A stretch of DNA of 64,000 nt from Oxyruncus cristatus (lineage: Eukaryota > Chordata > Aves > Passeriformes > Cotingidae). A program made the translations under genes and the position numbers. The stretch spans positions 703,441 to 767,440 of the forward strand of contig VXAY01012532.1 of the NCBI GenBank assembly GCA_013399855.1, given 5' to 3'. The notes beneath the pieces were generated by a model. That model was given only the letters and a program-made list of their open reading frames with translations. It ran no database searches and was not told the origin of the DNA. The first letter of the stretch is position 1. Each line of letters starts with the position of its first letter. Of the stretch, positions 10,801 to 22,882 are shown in pieces.

Positions 10801-13800
10801 CTTTGAAAGCAAAAATGACGTAATAACATTACATATAAAGCTGGATTTTCACAATGCCTTTTCACTTTTCTTTAGACAAGTATTTCATACACATCTGAGT
10901 TGAAATGAACATGTAAGTCTTGGGAGGTATGTAGAGATATCTAGTTATCCATTTATGTCTCTAAGTAACAGTTTCAGAAGTCTTTGAAATTACAGGAAAT
11001 CTTTCCCTTAATTCCCATAATATTGTATCCAATAATGTGTATCTGTTCTGCATGGATTTATTTGCACCTATTTATTCCTTATTTATCTTTATTTCTACCT
11101 CTTGATTTTGGTGTGACTTTCTCCAAAAAAATGGAAAGACTCACAAAGCCAACACTATCTGAAAAGTTATTTTGACATTCAGATTCTTTTATGGGATTGG
11201 ACTAAAGTCATCGGTCTATTCAGGTGTGTATGGTCTTGTCTCCATCTGTATATCCCTACTTACCTTGTTCGTGTTCCAACTACACCATTGTGAATACATG
11301 CCTGATACTGTTCTTCCAATTTTATGGGTTTTATCACCCTTTTTGACTAGTGTTATATTCATTCCAAGTAGTGATGAAAATTTTAATATTAGTCTAGTAC
11401 AATTCTCCATGGAAACAGCTATAAGATGTACTGTTAAATCAAAATACTTCATCAACAAGTGTGCCTGAGACCAGTCAGCAAGCCACACTTAATCAGCGGA
11501 AGGCAGGTCTTACTGATGATTAAGGAGTGTTGATTCCTAGAAAAACAACTCCCCCCACACACAAGTGGGCTTTTTTTCTTTATGGTGCTATATTGTAACT
11601 TTTTTTACCAGAAAATTGTATCACCTTTTATTGGCCAGGACTTAGATCAGCTCAAGCCATCCTGCTTCTTTAAGAACAGGCCGTGTACTTGTTCAGCAGT
11701 GTTTGGAGTCACCCAGAACTGTAGAAAAATGAGTATGGTCTGTCTTACGTATTCTTAGCTAACTCTTTAAAACACTTGGTACCAAGAGTTTCAAGGCCTC
11801 TTGATTTGAAATATTTACCTTCTCTCTAGGGAGGAAATGGGAAACTGGATAAATATGAAGGCCAGTCATGCAGGACCACCAAACATAGACAATAAGGGGA
11901 AAATAACAGTAACTTGCATTCTATGATACATGGGTCTCTGGACGGCTGGTGGATTTCTTCCCCTAGTAACTAAGAAAAACAAGACCATAGTCAGTAAGCT
12001 TAAGTTCACTATGCAAGGAAATCTATTTCCACCTAATTTTATTTTTAGGAAACCACAGATTGAAAGACTTGTACAGAAAGCTATATCATCTACCAGTTGC
12101 TATTCCTGAAATGAAGACAGCAAGAATGAAAGGAATACAATCCCTTCAAGTCGTGTGGAGAATATGGAAGCAACACTGATTGCATTTGCAACAATCTGTT
12201 CAAATACATTGAATAAGACTTTTCTGATGATATTCACAGACTGAAATCTAATGAAAAAAAGTGAGAGGAAATCACAATCTATTTATAGAGAAACCACAAG
12301 GAGAATAAAGGACTAACTTAATCATATACATAATTTACAGCAAGATATTCAATCAACTGTCTTTTTCTATATAGTGCTGTTTCTGTTTTCCATGGTAGTT
12401 TAGATTGAACAGTCACAGCTGTCTCCTCTTTTTTAATATTAATAGAGAGGGAGCTTTTCTGGAGACACAGTGCCTGACGCAAGCACAAATTGTTTATGGC
12501 CATGTATGATGTAGGCAGCATGCTGTTTTTATAAACACTTCAGTAAAATTGTAATGTATTTAAAAACAGGGTGGACTATAGTGTCTGCTTGGTGTTGTTT
12601 TGTTTTGGGGTTTTTTTTTTCTTTTTATAATACTTTAATCTCTGGTGGTTTTTAGGTTTGTTAGGTTTTGACTGAATTGTTTTATGCTACTTTTAGTTTT
12701 GAATCAGAAAGGAAACATAGCTAAAAGGTATAGCTGAAATCAGTTTTGTTATCTTCTTCTTTTAGTCCTTCTTTAGTTGGACCAGTTCCAAGATCATCTC
12801 AATGTTCCCTCATTTTAATTTGGTTCTTTTCTGTTTGAGTATCACTAGCAAAAGAATTTTTTTTTAACTTTACATCAAAGAAAGAACAATTACAGACCGT
12901 GCTCTTATTTATTAGCTTTTTAAATTATATTTTTAATATAACTTTTTTAAGAAGAATTAAGACCGAGCTTCCTCTTAAAAATGAGTAACTCAGTTCAAAA
13001 TCAATACAATTAGGCAGGAAACAAGAAAGCCTCCCTTATCAGGTAGAATTTGACTGCAGTAGAGTGCAGGTTTTTAAATTCAAACTTATTTAGGAAGGTT
13101 CTTCAACTTTGCTCACATGTCCTCTTAACTAAATTCTAATACTGTCAGAATGTACAAATAACGAGATACTAATTAACCATTCTTCATGTAAATTTCTCAG
13201 TTGAAGCATCAGTCTTTAAATTCACTTTTGCAAATGTATCGAAGTTTTTGTGCTAAATAGCATTGCATCGGTCTGACTCTCAGATCTCTTACCCAACGAA
13301 CACCGTCAAATGGAGTGCAAGTATAAACTCTGTTTTCAGCAATTGCATTGGTCTCTATCCACAGTTAAGCTTCACAAGTTTTTATTTACAAAATATAGCT
13401 ATATTTCTGAAGCATTTCATTCAGTGTACCAAAATATCCTCTAGTTAATCCCTTCTCACAATGTTTCTCCCAAAAGGACAAATAACATTGGATTGAGAAA
13501 AGGTAGCATACAGACAGCGTTATCTGACAAATGCATATTAATTCAAAAAAATAACAGACATTTTACTTCCCTCTGCTTACTGATCAATTTGAACAAGCAA
13601 CCTTTGTTACATAAAACCTACAGAAGTTGAATTAACTTTCACTCTATACTGCATCTAAATTCCAACTTTATTAGAAGGCTGATCTCAAGAGGTGCAGGAA
13701 AAAAAAGAATCACCCATAATCCCCCCCTTCCCACCCACTCCCAAAAAATAGAGACAAAAAAACCCAGAAAATGAACCCAAACAAAAAACAAAACCTTTCT

Positions 13801-15349
13801 TAGCTACAATTCAGATTTAATGCATTTTTTTTTTCTAGGAAACCATGTGCTCTGGGAGTTTTAGTATTTTAGCAAACATTCCTGTATTGAGATCTCTGCA
13901 AATTGCACTGCTAAAAATTGGTACAAAGCCAATTTATAATTAAATACTCCATTCATTCTCACTCACTTCTTGCAATGTCCAGTCTTCATATATTTCACCT
14001 AATTATTTGTCAAGTTTGTATTTCCAAGTCTTTGAATTAAATACAAGTTTAACTGAGACAGAAAATGCATAGTTTGGATTAAAGTTATTTTTAACATGAC
14101 AGGTAATACTATTTTAACTAATAAATTGAACAACTGTATACACTGTTACACACCCAGAATAATCCAGTACATAAAAAAAATCAAACATAATACATCTAAC
14201 TTACATTTCATGTTTCAGAATTATTGTATCTTTATAAATACTCTTTCAGGGCATGTCCTATTCCTTTGACATTCTGGCAATAAGACTCCATGTTAATCTA
14301 AAGCTTTCAGTAGGTTCATTATTACGAAATTCTGCCTATCAGAATTTTATTTAACCTCAGACTTCATTAAGAATGGACATACATGCTTCTTTATATGAAC
14401 TTATGGTCTGTGATCAGAAGTCCTTCTTAATGCCATAGTACCATTGATTTTGAAGATAGAGCAAGATAATTTACTGTGATTTTAAAACAAAGTTAATTGT
14501 CCGTCTTCCTTGAAACCTTATCTTGTCATGGTAAATTAAGCCAATTTACATTCTGTAATATTGTCTTTGCTAACACCTTGTCCTCCAGAAAGTCCTGTCT
14601 TAAGTCTGCTACCCTTATTTTCCCTCCATCATTCAGGCCAAGATCAGCACCGGATGTTCATCAGTGAACTTAACTAAAGTCCTCAGAATCAGTAGCTTTT
14701 CCCTTAGTTAACTTTCTAGTTAACTTTGTTGAGGAGGGTCTGTGACATTTTTAGCTACCTTCATCCTGCTTCAGTGTGTCAGGTTCTACAAATACCATCA
14801 TAAAGATATTCTAGCTTCCTATTTGAAATACAGAGTTTGACAAATTTTTTTTGGCATTTCCATGTTCATCAATACCTAGTGATCTGCATAGCTCTCTAAC
14901 TGTGCATGACTAGACAAAGGTACCCATGTTTAGTCTGAATAGGTTTCAGTGATATAGTGGTTCACCTGGATTTATTTACTTCAGCTCACAACAGAAAGCT
15001 TAAATGTAATGCTGTGTTAATGGAGCTACAGAGTTGCCAGCTGTCTCACTGAGAGATAACTTTGTGAGTTCTGCTCATTACTGCACTTTATGCTATAGAC
15101 ATTTCTGATAAGTATGCATAGTTTATGAAAGATGAAGTGACCAAACTCATCACTTCAACTATAGGCATATAAAATGGTAAGGTTAGTGCACTTTCTAACA
15201 GTAACAACAAAGCAGAAAAAGAAATTATCTCTAGTCACTGCCACAGACTGAGGCTGTTTCTATGTACAAACACAAGACTGGACAGTTGACACCAGTGCAA
15301 CGTTTCCTAGAAAATATCTTCTTCATAGTCAAAAAATCCCAACAAAAAC
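7806..15349. other. long repeat-poor A+T-rich stretch
   Basis: I recognise no CR1, LTR, RNA gene or coding exon in these 7.5 kb. It holds only short homopolymer and A-rich patches, for example the (CCCCCC..CAAAA)-like stretch near 13722-13796. Open frames at 9520-9801, 10080-10262, 10984-11488 and 12318-12521 have no recognisable product. This is the largest block without visible repeats and may be intron or intergenic DNA. Confidence 0.4.
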
Positions 15350-15401
15350 AAACCAACCAACCAATCAACCAACCAACCAACCTAATCAACCAACCAACCA
15401 G
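15350..15401. repeat. (AACC)n microsatellite
   Basis: About a dozen AACC/CAAC units with a few T interruptions are directly visible. The short open frame running through it at 15262-15450 is an artefact. Confidence 0.95.
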
Positions 15402-16831
15402 TGAAAATATAGATATTTTTGAGGAAGTAACTTGTTTATGCTTTTTATAATATCAGAGTTTCTTGGGATTTTTTCTAAAAAGTTTACAAGTTGTGAGGAA
15501 AATTTTTAATTTTCATAAAATAACAAAGATACCTGAAACAAAATAGTTCACTGAATTAGTTTTGGGATATTCATTTTAAGGTAGTATAAAATTAATCAAT
15601 TCCCACTCTGCCAAATTATAAAGTGTCTCGGTAAAATAGCATAATCCTCTTGCATCCATGGACAGAAAAGAGCTACTAAGTAATGAAAATACAATTTCCA
15701 TGAAAAAAATGCTTCATCTCAGAAAAATACTGGTATTGCTAGACTTTCAGAGATTTGGCTAGTAGAATGCAGTTACTTTTCAACAAGCACAGAGTTCCCA
15801 AAGTCATCTAAGCTTTCATTTTAATTCTGGTAGACTAAACTTGACAACCAGACAATGAATCACTATGATCCATACATCACTGAGTCACAACCATTGGATC
15901 GCAAAAGTTGTCCAATACCTACAGACAGTGAGAATCTAAGTTCATCAGTAGAAGCAGCAGGACTAGTAGACTAAAACATGTTCAAGCAAATGGGTTTCTG
16001 AAAAAATGCTACCGAATTTGTGTTTTCTGACTATGTTCCGTCAGAAAATTTGCAATCATTTGAACACGAAATTTCAAACCTAAGTATCATGTTGATTTTC
16101 TTTTGCTAAGACAGTAGGAGAAGAAATTCTTCTCAATGAACTCCATGAACTGAACTTCAAATAGCCTTGACAACCTGATTCACACATTTCTGGTAAAACC
16201 TGTAAAATTATTAGAGCTATGTAGGTTTGTTGGGGTTTTTTATGGCAGTTATGCAAGGCACCAAATGTTGATGACTGAAAAAAGTAACAGGTACAGATAT
16301 AACACAGATTAGGTAACCGTAAATTACCTCATGCTGCAAATAACCTTTAAGTTCTCAACTGCCTAATGGCCAAGCTAGAATTTATTTATTTATTTTTTTA
16401 GGAAGAGGAAATGTTAAATAGAGAGTATTAAACTTATGTCTCATTTCTAGCAGCCATGCAGAGAAAAGTAATGGACAAATTAAATGTGTCTATTCACAGT
16501 AGTGCTAAAGATCATCCCCTGAGTATTTCCTAACTCTAAAATATTAAATATTTATTACATTTCAAATCAAATTTCAACCTCATAGTTAGCAGAGACTGTA
16601 TTCCTTGAGCTGGCAAATGGGTTTTAATGTCTTATGTTACCAAACAGTACTGTTACCTTGCAGTTATTTCTTGGTCTAGTCACTTAACTATGCTCAATTT
16701 AGAATTTCAGAGGTTTTTTGGCATGTATTTATGATTCTATTGCAAAAATAAAATATCTATTTTTAAAATTTCAAATACAATGTAAAACTGTATATGCTCT
16801 AGATAGAACAAGAAGCTAAACATACAGTATT

Positions 16832-16884
16832 AGCTGCAGTTAATCCATGGCAGCTGCAGTTAATCCGTGCAGTAAATCCATGAC
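16832..16884. repeat. short tandem repeat, about 2.7 copies of a 20-bp unit
   Basis: The unit 'agctgcagttaatccatggc' (16832-16851) is followed by a copy with one change and a one-base deletion (16852-16870), then by a partial third copy beginning 'agtaaatccatgac' (16871-16884). Confidence 0.85.
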
Positions 16885-19800
16885 ATGTTAGCTTCAGTTT
16901 TACCCATGTCTGAAGTCATTCTGTAAGATGGAAGAAATGTCACAGTAAATAAACTTTATTTGCTTATGTGGTGTGTTTATTCCTCCTCTGATCAATCAAC
17001 AGATCAAATGTTCTACAATTTTAAGGACTTCCTCGAGGAATAAATCTGATGCAAGTAGGATCTTTTCAGAAAATGCAGATGGTACCCTTGGTATTCCCTG
17101 ATTTTATTCAATTAGTTTTGCCACATGAGAAATTTAATATCTCTTTTTTCTGGCGTTTTAAGAACTACAAACTGCATGTTATCATCTGCGTAGCTTTGAA
17201 AAAGTGAATGTAGAAAAAGACTAGCACCGCTTATAGGTTTCTGCATTTCATATAGTACTGGCAGATGTGAATTTCCTGGGTGATTATGGCACACACTTAA
17301 AATTCTATGCATGGCAAAAGGATGATACTCTGTATGTCCGACAAATAGAACATTATTACTGCTAATAACATGATATGAACCAGATTTACATGAAAAGTAT
17401 CATATGCCTTTGTTTTCTTTCATGTAAATTTTCTGAAAGGAGACCCTTTCATATAACTATCTGTCTAGACTCTTTCCTGTTTTATGAAAGTTTATGACAC
17501 AAATATCCCCAGGGTGAGCACATATTTTTCTCTCCAGACTGATGATCCTGAGTGAATTTATCCATCTCTGTAGTATATTATCTGAAGTGCACAGCTGCCA
17601 CAAGACTTGATCATCTGTTTTTCCTCATTACAGCTGCACCAGCAAAACTACTGTACTCAAGGAACAGTCATCCTTCCTTAAAAAGAAAAAAAAAAAATAT
17701 CAAAGGCAGGAATTTCTCTGTCAAGTAAATTTTGAGCAAAGTTGTAGTATCTTCTTCCAAGTTTCACTTAAATAGCATTTTTTTTTCTTTGTTACCGTAT
17801 TTTTGTTAGTGTTTGTGATTATTATTAAAGTGTTTAATAGAAATACATGTACAATAGCAGTCCTGCAGAATACTAATTCAAACTATTAATTCTTCTTCAA
17901 CTGGTAATACAGGCAGTCAACAGAGAGTAGCTTTTATAGATTGTGAAGACTTATATGCAGAGCAATCTCCTCCTATGGACATTTTTAGATAAATTTGGAA
18001 TACAGTAGATATAAGGCATGCCACCTCGATGACAGTAAGACAAAGTGTCAAAGCATTTTGGTCACATAATCCATGTGTAATGCAAACTGGCTTATAGTAT
18101 ATGATGAAAGTTCATTCTAAACACAGTTAGACCTTAAATGAAAACTAGGTTTTCAACTGCCCTTTGGAAAATCTTTTACTTTCAGTATTGGATGTAAGTT
18201 TTAGAAAAATGATTCATCTTTTATTGTGTCTCCAAGATTGTGTGTATCTTCTTTAAAAATAAAGCATTTACTTATATATACAGAAGTACTAAATGTGTCC
18301 CTAAATAGACTATCAACTATATTTGGTGCTTTGTCTATGCCAGACAATTACAAACAGTAATTGAAAAACACATGTACGAAATCAAGTCATCATTGTGTTC
18401 CTTTATTTATAGTGTGAGGAAATTCCAAACTTCCATGGGAACTGCTACATCCATGAAAAAATGAAAGGGATCTAGGAAAGTGCACTGCTTAGATTCAGTG
18501 GCACACTCTTTCAATAATCAGAACTACAAATGTGAGGTTAAATGTTCTTTGTTTCTTGTCAAGATTTAATTTCTATTAATTCTTGCTATGATCAGGCCCT
18601 CTTTGTTTGGGTATTGAACAGCAACAGGCAATTAGAGGTGATGTTTCTGTGACTCATTCAAAAGAGTTCTGTCATCTCTCTTATATCTGACATAAATCAT
18701 GTCATGTTCTTTCCATTCTTTTCTCAGTGAATTTGAAGTGATGTTGAGTAATGGTCAAAAGTAGAAATGGATTTTGCTTAACTGTAAAGCAAAAATTCTT
18801 TTGCAAGTTGTTGTTTATGCTGACTCATTTAATCCAAGGAAGGAAGAAAAGGAAAAAGGCTGGAACTAATTTGGGGCATTTCGATTTCTCTCTGTGAATT
18901 CCCAGAGATGCAAAGGAATTACTAAGTAATATAAAGTAATAAAGTCTTCCAAGAAGTTAAGCAGGATGTGCATGTTTATCGGGTCATTTCTTTGAGATGG
19001 AAGAGAAAATCAATAGCTAAAACCAGAAGATCCAATTCAAAATAACACAAACGTGAATAACAAATCTCCAGGATATTAAAGAGATGGTCTGAGAGCACCT
19101 ATAAAATATGAAAATAACCTAGCTTTAATTCAAAACAAACCATTTAATGTCACCAAAATCACCCTAGAATGTTCATAAAATTCATAATGCGTCACAAGTA
19201 CTGTAACTGTAATGATTCTTTGTAGAGGTCCTGAAGAAATCCATGATTCACACACAAGGTCAAAACTGAAGCACTCATTTTATTGAAGGACTTGGAACAT
19301 TCAGGTTTTGTGCTGATGTGAATTTTTGGTATCCATACTTTTTTATAGAAATTTCAAAAGGGAATAAAAAATCTAGGAGAAAATACAGTATAGGAAATTC
19401 AACACAGCTATTATAAGATGTCACTAGAAATCAAAATCATACTATTAATTTTGATGGAAACCAGTAATAATAACAGTGAGAAACTATAAACAGCAAAAAT
19501 CTATGAATCTATGGAAATAACATTCTAATTTTTGCTTTAAAATATTAATATTTCATTATGTGAAACAAAATGTCATTTAGCCATTCTCTAGGTAGTATTA
19601 AAATGTTGCCTGCGTAGAAGGAATAATTTATATTACAATATTTTCCTTACAAATGTGTCTAGAGTTCTACACTCTACAATTTAGGATAATTGAAATTTAG
19701 AGACAGTGTAGGTAGGTTTGACCCTCTCTCACAGTAAGGTAAATGTTCATTTAAATCCTCAATACGCCTCAGTTTCTACATTGTAATAAGGCCAAATCAT

Positions 19801-22100
19801 GGATTATGTACATCAAGTTCAGCTTTTTTCTAAATTTTACATATTTATTTTTACACATTGTCAAGTCTAAATGAGGAAAACAGACTAACCCAGGATGAGA
19901 ATTTTTGAGTTAGTTCTTTACACGACTGATATTTAACAAAATATTTGGAAAAAAAGAAGCAATATCTAGGTCCAGCTAGCTCATACTAAGGCAGAGTGGC
20001 TGACTTCTTTATATCGGTTGCTATGTTCTTAGTAGCATTTTACGTAGTTTTTGCATTTAGTTATCTCTTAGTGAATTGGCTTAAAATTTCTATTCATGTT
20101 TTTCCTAGTAAATCTCACACAGTGTGTGCTTTCTGCAATGTGCATGTGCTCCATAATACTATCTTCTTCTTCTGTGGTTTATTATTTATGTAAAACCAAC
20201 TGTCAGGACAATATTATTGAAGCGTAATTTTGTGTTTTATTTGGTGGGATTTTTACTGATGAATTTTAAAAGCACTTTGCAAAATATATGGTGAAAAGTT
20301 TGCACTATGTTATTACCTAAGAAATTTCTAAAATGTTCTTTTATAAATTAAAAGTAATGACACAGTGTCTTGGATTTCCAGTAGCATCTAATGCAGTGGA
20401 AAAAAATATTCTGTTAAAATATTAATCTAAAAGGAAAACTCAAGCTTTAACGCTTCAAGGAAGTTTCAAGTGAAGCTCTGGAAAGCTAGACAACCGTAAT
20501 ATAGGAAAAATGGGATTGATTTAAAAGTAATTTCGAGATAATATTAGAATAAGGAAAGAAAGAGAAGTTAACACCCAAAGCCAGGTCATTCATTTAAACC
20601 CAGTATAATTTCATTACTTCATTGGAATTCTAGGATTTTGTCCAAAAGAAAGTTAAATTAATTTAAAATGTTAGGAATTATTGGTTCTAATTAAATATTT
20701 TGCTTATATTTTATGTTAATAAGAAAACAGAAGAACCAACTGAATAACCATGTTTTCTATCACTCACAAATGAGTGCACAACTGTGGACAACTTCAGTAT
20801 GCTTCCCCCCCCATCATATTAAACTAATAATGAGCAAAAATACTAAAAATACTCAGTACCTGAAATTTTAAATATGATGTTTAGTATCCTAGTGTTGTCT
20901 CCTCATAGGGTCTAAAGCAATAACTGATTTTTTATTTACAGAATCATCACTCAGTTCCCTCAAGTGCAGTTTGTAGTAGTTCATGATTTTCAAAGTGATT
21001 TCAGGTGATTTTCAAAGACATTTTGCATTGTGTGTAATGAATTCAATATTTCTAATTCAACAAATTAAATCAATCCATCACAATATCTACAATGGCAATA
21101 TATTAAAGATTGTACGTTAATCTCATACCCTGAAAAATCAGCTTCTTGTTTCTGATATTCCCAATTTCACTGGTGTTAAATATTTTGCACTCTTTGAAGC
21201 ATCAAGACAGTATTTGTGGGCTACAAAATAATAAATTAGAACGTGTATGTGCATATACACACACAAAAAACCCCCTATCTAACCATAATATTCCTTTATC
21301 CGTATTACTCCTCATTTGTCTACTTACTCATTCCCTCAGTTTCTCATGCTGCATGCCATGAAGCCATGCTTTTTCTCTTATCTTTTAACAGCCTTTCCTG
21401 TCATTCTTAGAGCTCCTAGATTTAACAAGAAGATTGATATCTTGGTGGCTTAGTGGCAGCATTTTCTACTTATTTTTGATTGCAAGCTTTACGATTTCTA
21501 GAGAGTTTGCAAGCTTGGGGAAGAAAATTAATACAGACTCCCTTGAAAACATTCAAACTGTTTTGAAAAGCTCAATGTCAAAGTAGTTATAAGCTCTAAT
21601 CCCAGTGAATACTACAATCCCCACAAGGATTTGACTGCAGATAGCAAACACTGTATGGTGCAGATATTTGGACTATGTGTGCACTATCCAAACTCAGTTG
21701 CTGATTGTCTCTCCAAAGGTTGCCGAGCAGAATTTCTGAAGACTGAATTCAGCCCTTCACTTGCTTTTACTCAGCAGTGATTTTTCAAAAGATTGTAGAA
21801 ACCAAATAATCTCTGATACTTCCAGATTTTCATCAAATTTCCTTTAAACTGGCAAGTGGTTTAAAGGTCTTGCAGATGTACACTCGGTCCACTCACAGTC
21901 ACCTTCCTTTGAAGGGGTAGAGGATGTAGAAAAACAAACCAGAAACCTAAGATAAATTATATTTTAGATATTTATACATACAAAATATATATGAAATATT
22001 TAAATAACAAAAAGTTAATGTAAATATCAGCAGATCCACACAGAGAGGTGTGCTTAACAGTGTAAACAGTTTACATATAATATAGTTCTGGCATTAGATC

Positions 22101-22118
22101 TTTTTTTTTTTTTTTTTT
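22101..22118. repeat. T18 homopolymer
   Basis: There are eighteen consecutive T on the plus strand. It could be the tail of a retroposed sequence in minus sense, but I see no recognisable body next to it. Confidence 0.95.
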
Positions 22119-22482
22119 AAACAGAGACAAAAATTTATACAATATCAAATATTAACATCTTGCAAACCAAGGTAAAAAGGGGTTAAATTAAAAATAAACC
22201 AAGAAAGGTCTGGACCATAATTTTCATTCTTTTTTTTTCATTTTATGAACAGCTCTTGCTGTATTTCTTGGTTAGAGTAAGGTTAAAGATTATGATTTTT
22301 TTTCAGTCTTTTCCATTCTGCAGATTCTGACTCCTATTTTCACATATGCTTTCAAACCCTAATACTGCCAACATAAGCCTACTTAAAACAATACCTACAA
22401 TAAAACATCTTCAAATATTTTTTCTTAGTGACATTTTTAGCACTTTTTAGAAGTAGTACTTTTGCCATACTTAAAAACCCCT

Positions 22483-22877
22483 TGTTGTGGTTTTGAAATG
22501 GTATTCCCAAATTTAGTGTTCCCACTGAAACACTCTAAACCACGTACTGCTTGCTTACTCCCCCCTGCCTCTGCAGCAGGCTAGAGAGGAGAACTGAGGC
22601 ACAAAGAGTAAAGATCATGTGTTGCAATAAGAACAATTTATTTGAAAGAGAAATGGAATAAGAAAATGAACAGTAACAGCTACAATATCAGTAACAGAGG
22701 GAACCGGTAGTACCCGATGTCTCTCTCTGACACACTCAACCAGAAGGGAGCCTCTCCCTCCAGCCCCAGAAAATGACATGTGGTGACCTCAGGTCCTGGC
22801 CATGTGCCTCCTGGCCACTGCAAAAATGAACCCTGTCCTGGTTGGAACCAGGACATGTCCTGGTTGGAACCAGGACA
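22483..22877 (-). mobile_element. endogenous retrovirus solo LTR, minus sense
   Basis: Read on the plus strand, the element begins 'tgttgtggttttgaaatgg' and ends '...accaggaca', giving the TG...CA ends typical of retroviral LTRs. The flanks are 'cccct' (22478-22482) and 'tccct' (22878-22882), a 5-bp target-site duplication with one mismatch, which fixes the edges well. Orientation is minus. The reverse complement starts with TGTCCTGGTT, the usual start of an avian LTR group, and an AATAAA polyadenylation signal lies at 22642-22637. It is about 395 bp long with no internal viral genes beside it, so it is a solo LTR left by recombination. Its 5' terminus (22835-22876 on the plus strand) is duplicated. 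The family name is uncertain. Confidence 0.8.
22835..22876. repeat. two tandem 20-bp palindromes at the LTR terminus
   Basis: The sequence 'gtcctggttggaaccaggac' occurs at 22835-22854 and again, identically, at 22857-22876, with 'at' between the copies. Each copy is an inverted repeat with 9-bp arms (GTCCTGGTT/AACCAGGAC) around GG. Confidence 0.95.
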
Positions 22878-22882
22878 TCCCT

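Larger units (their letters stand above)
15402..22482. other. repeat-poor A+T-rich stretch
   Basis: Nothing is recognisable apart from small tandem duplications (16832-16884) and a T18 run at 22101-22118. The open frame at 19996-20193 is hydrophobic and T-rich and has no family resemblance. No splice-supported exon was noticed. Confidence 0.4.
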
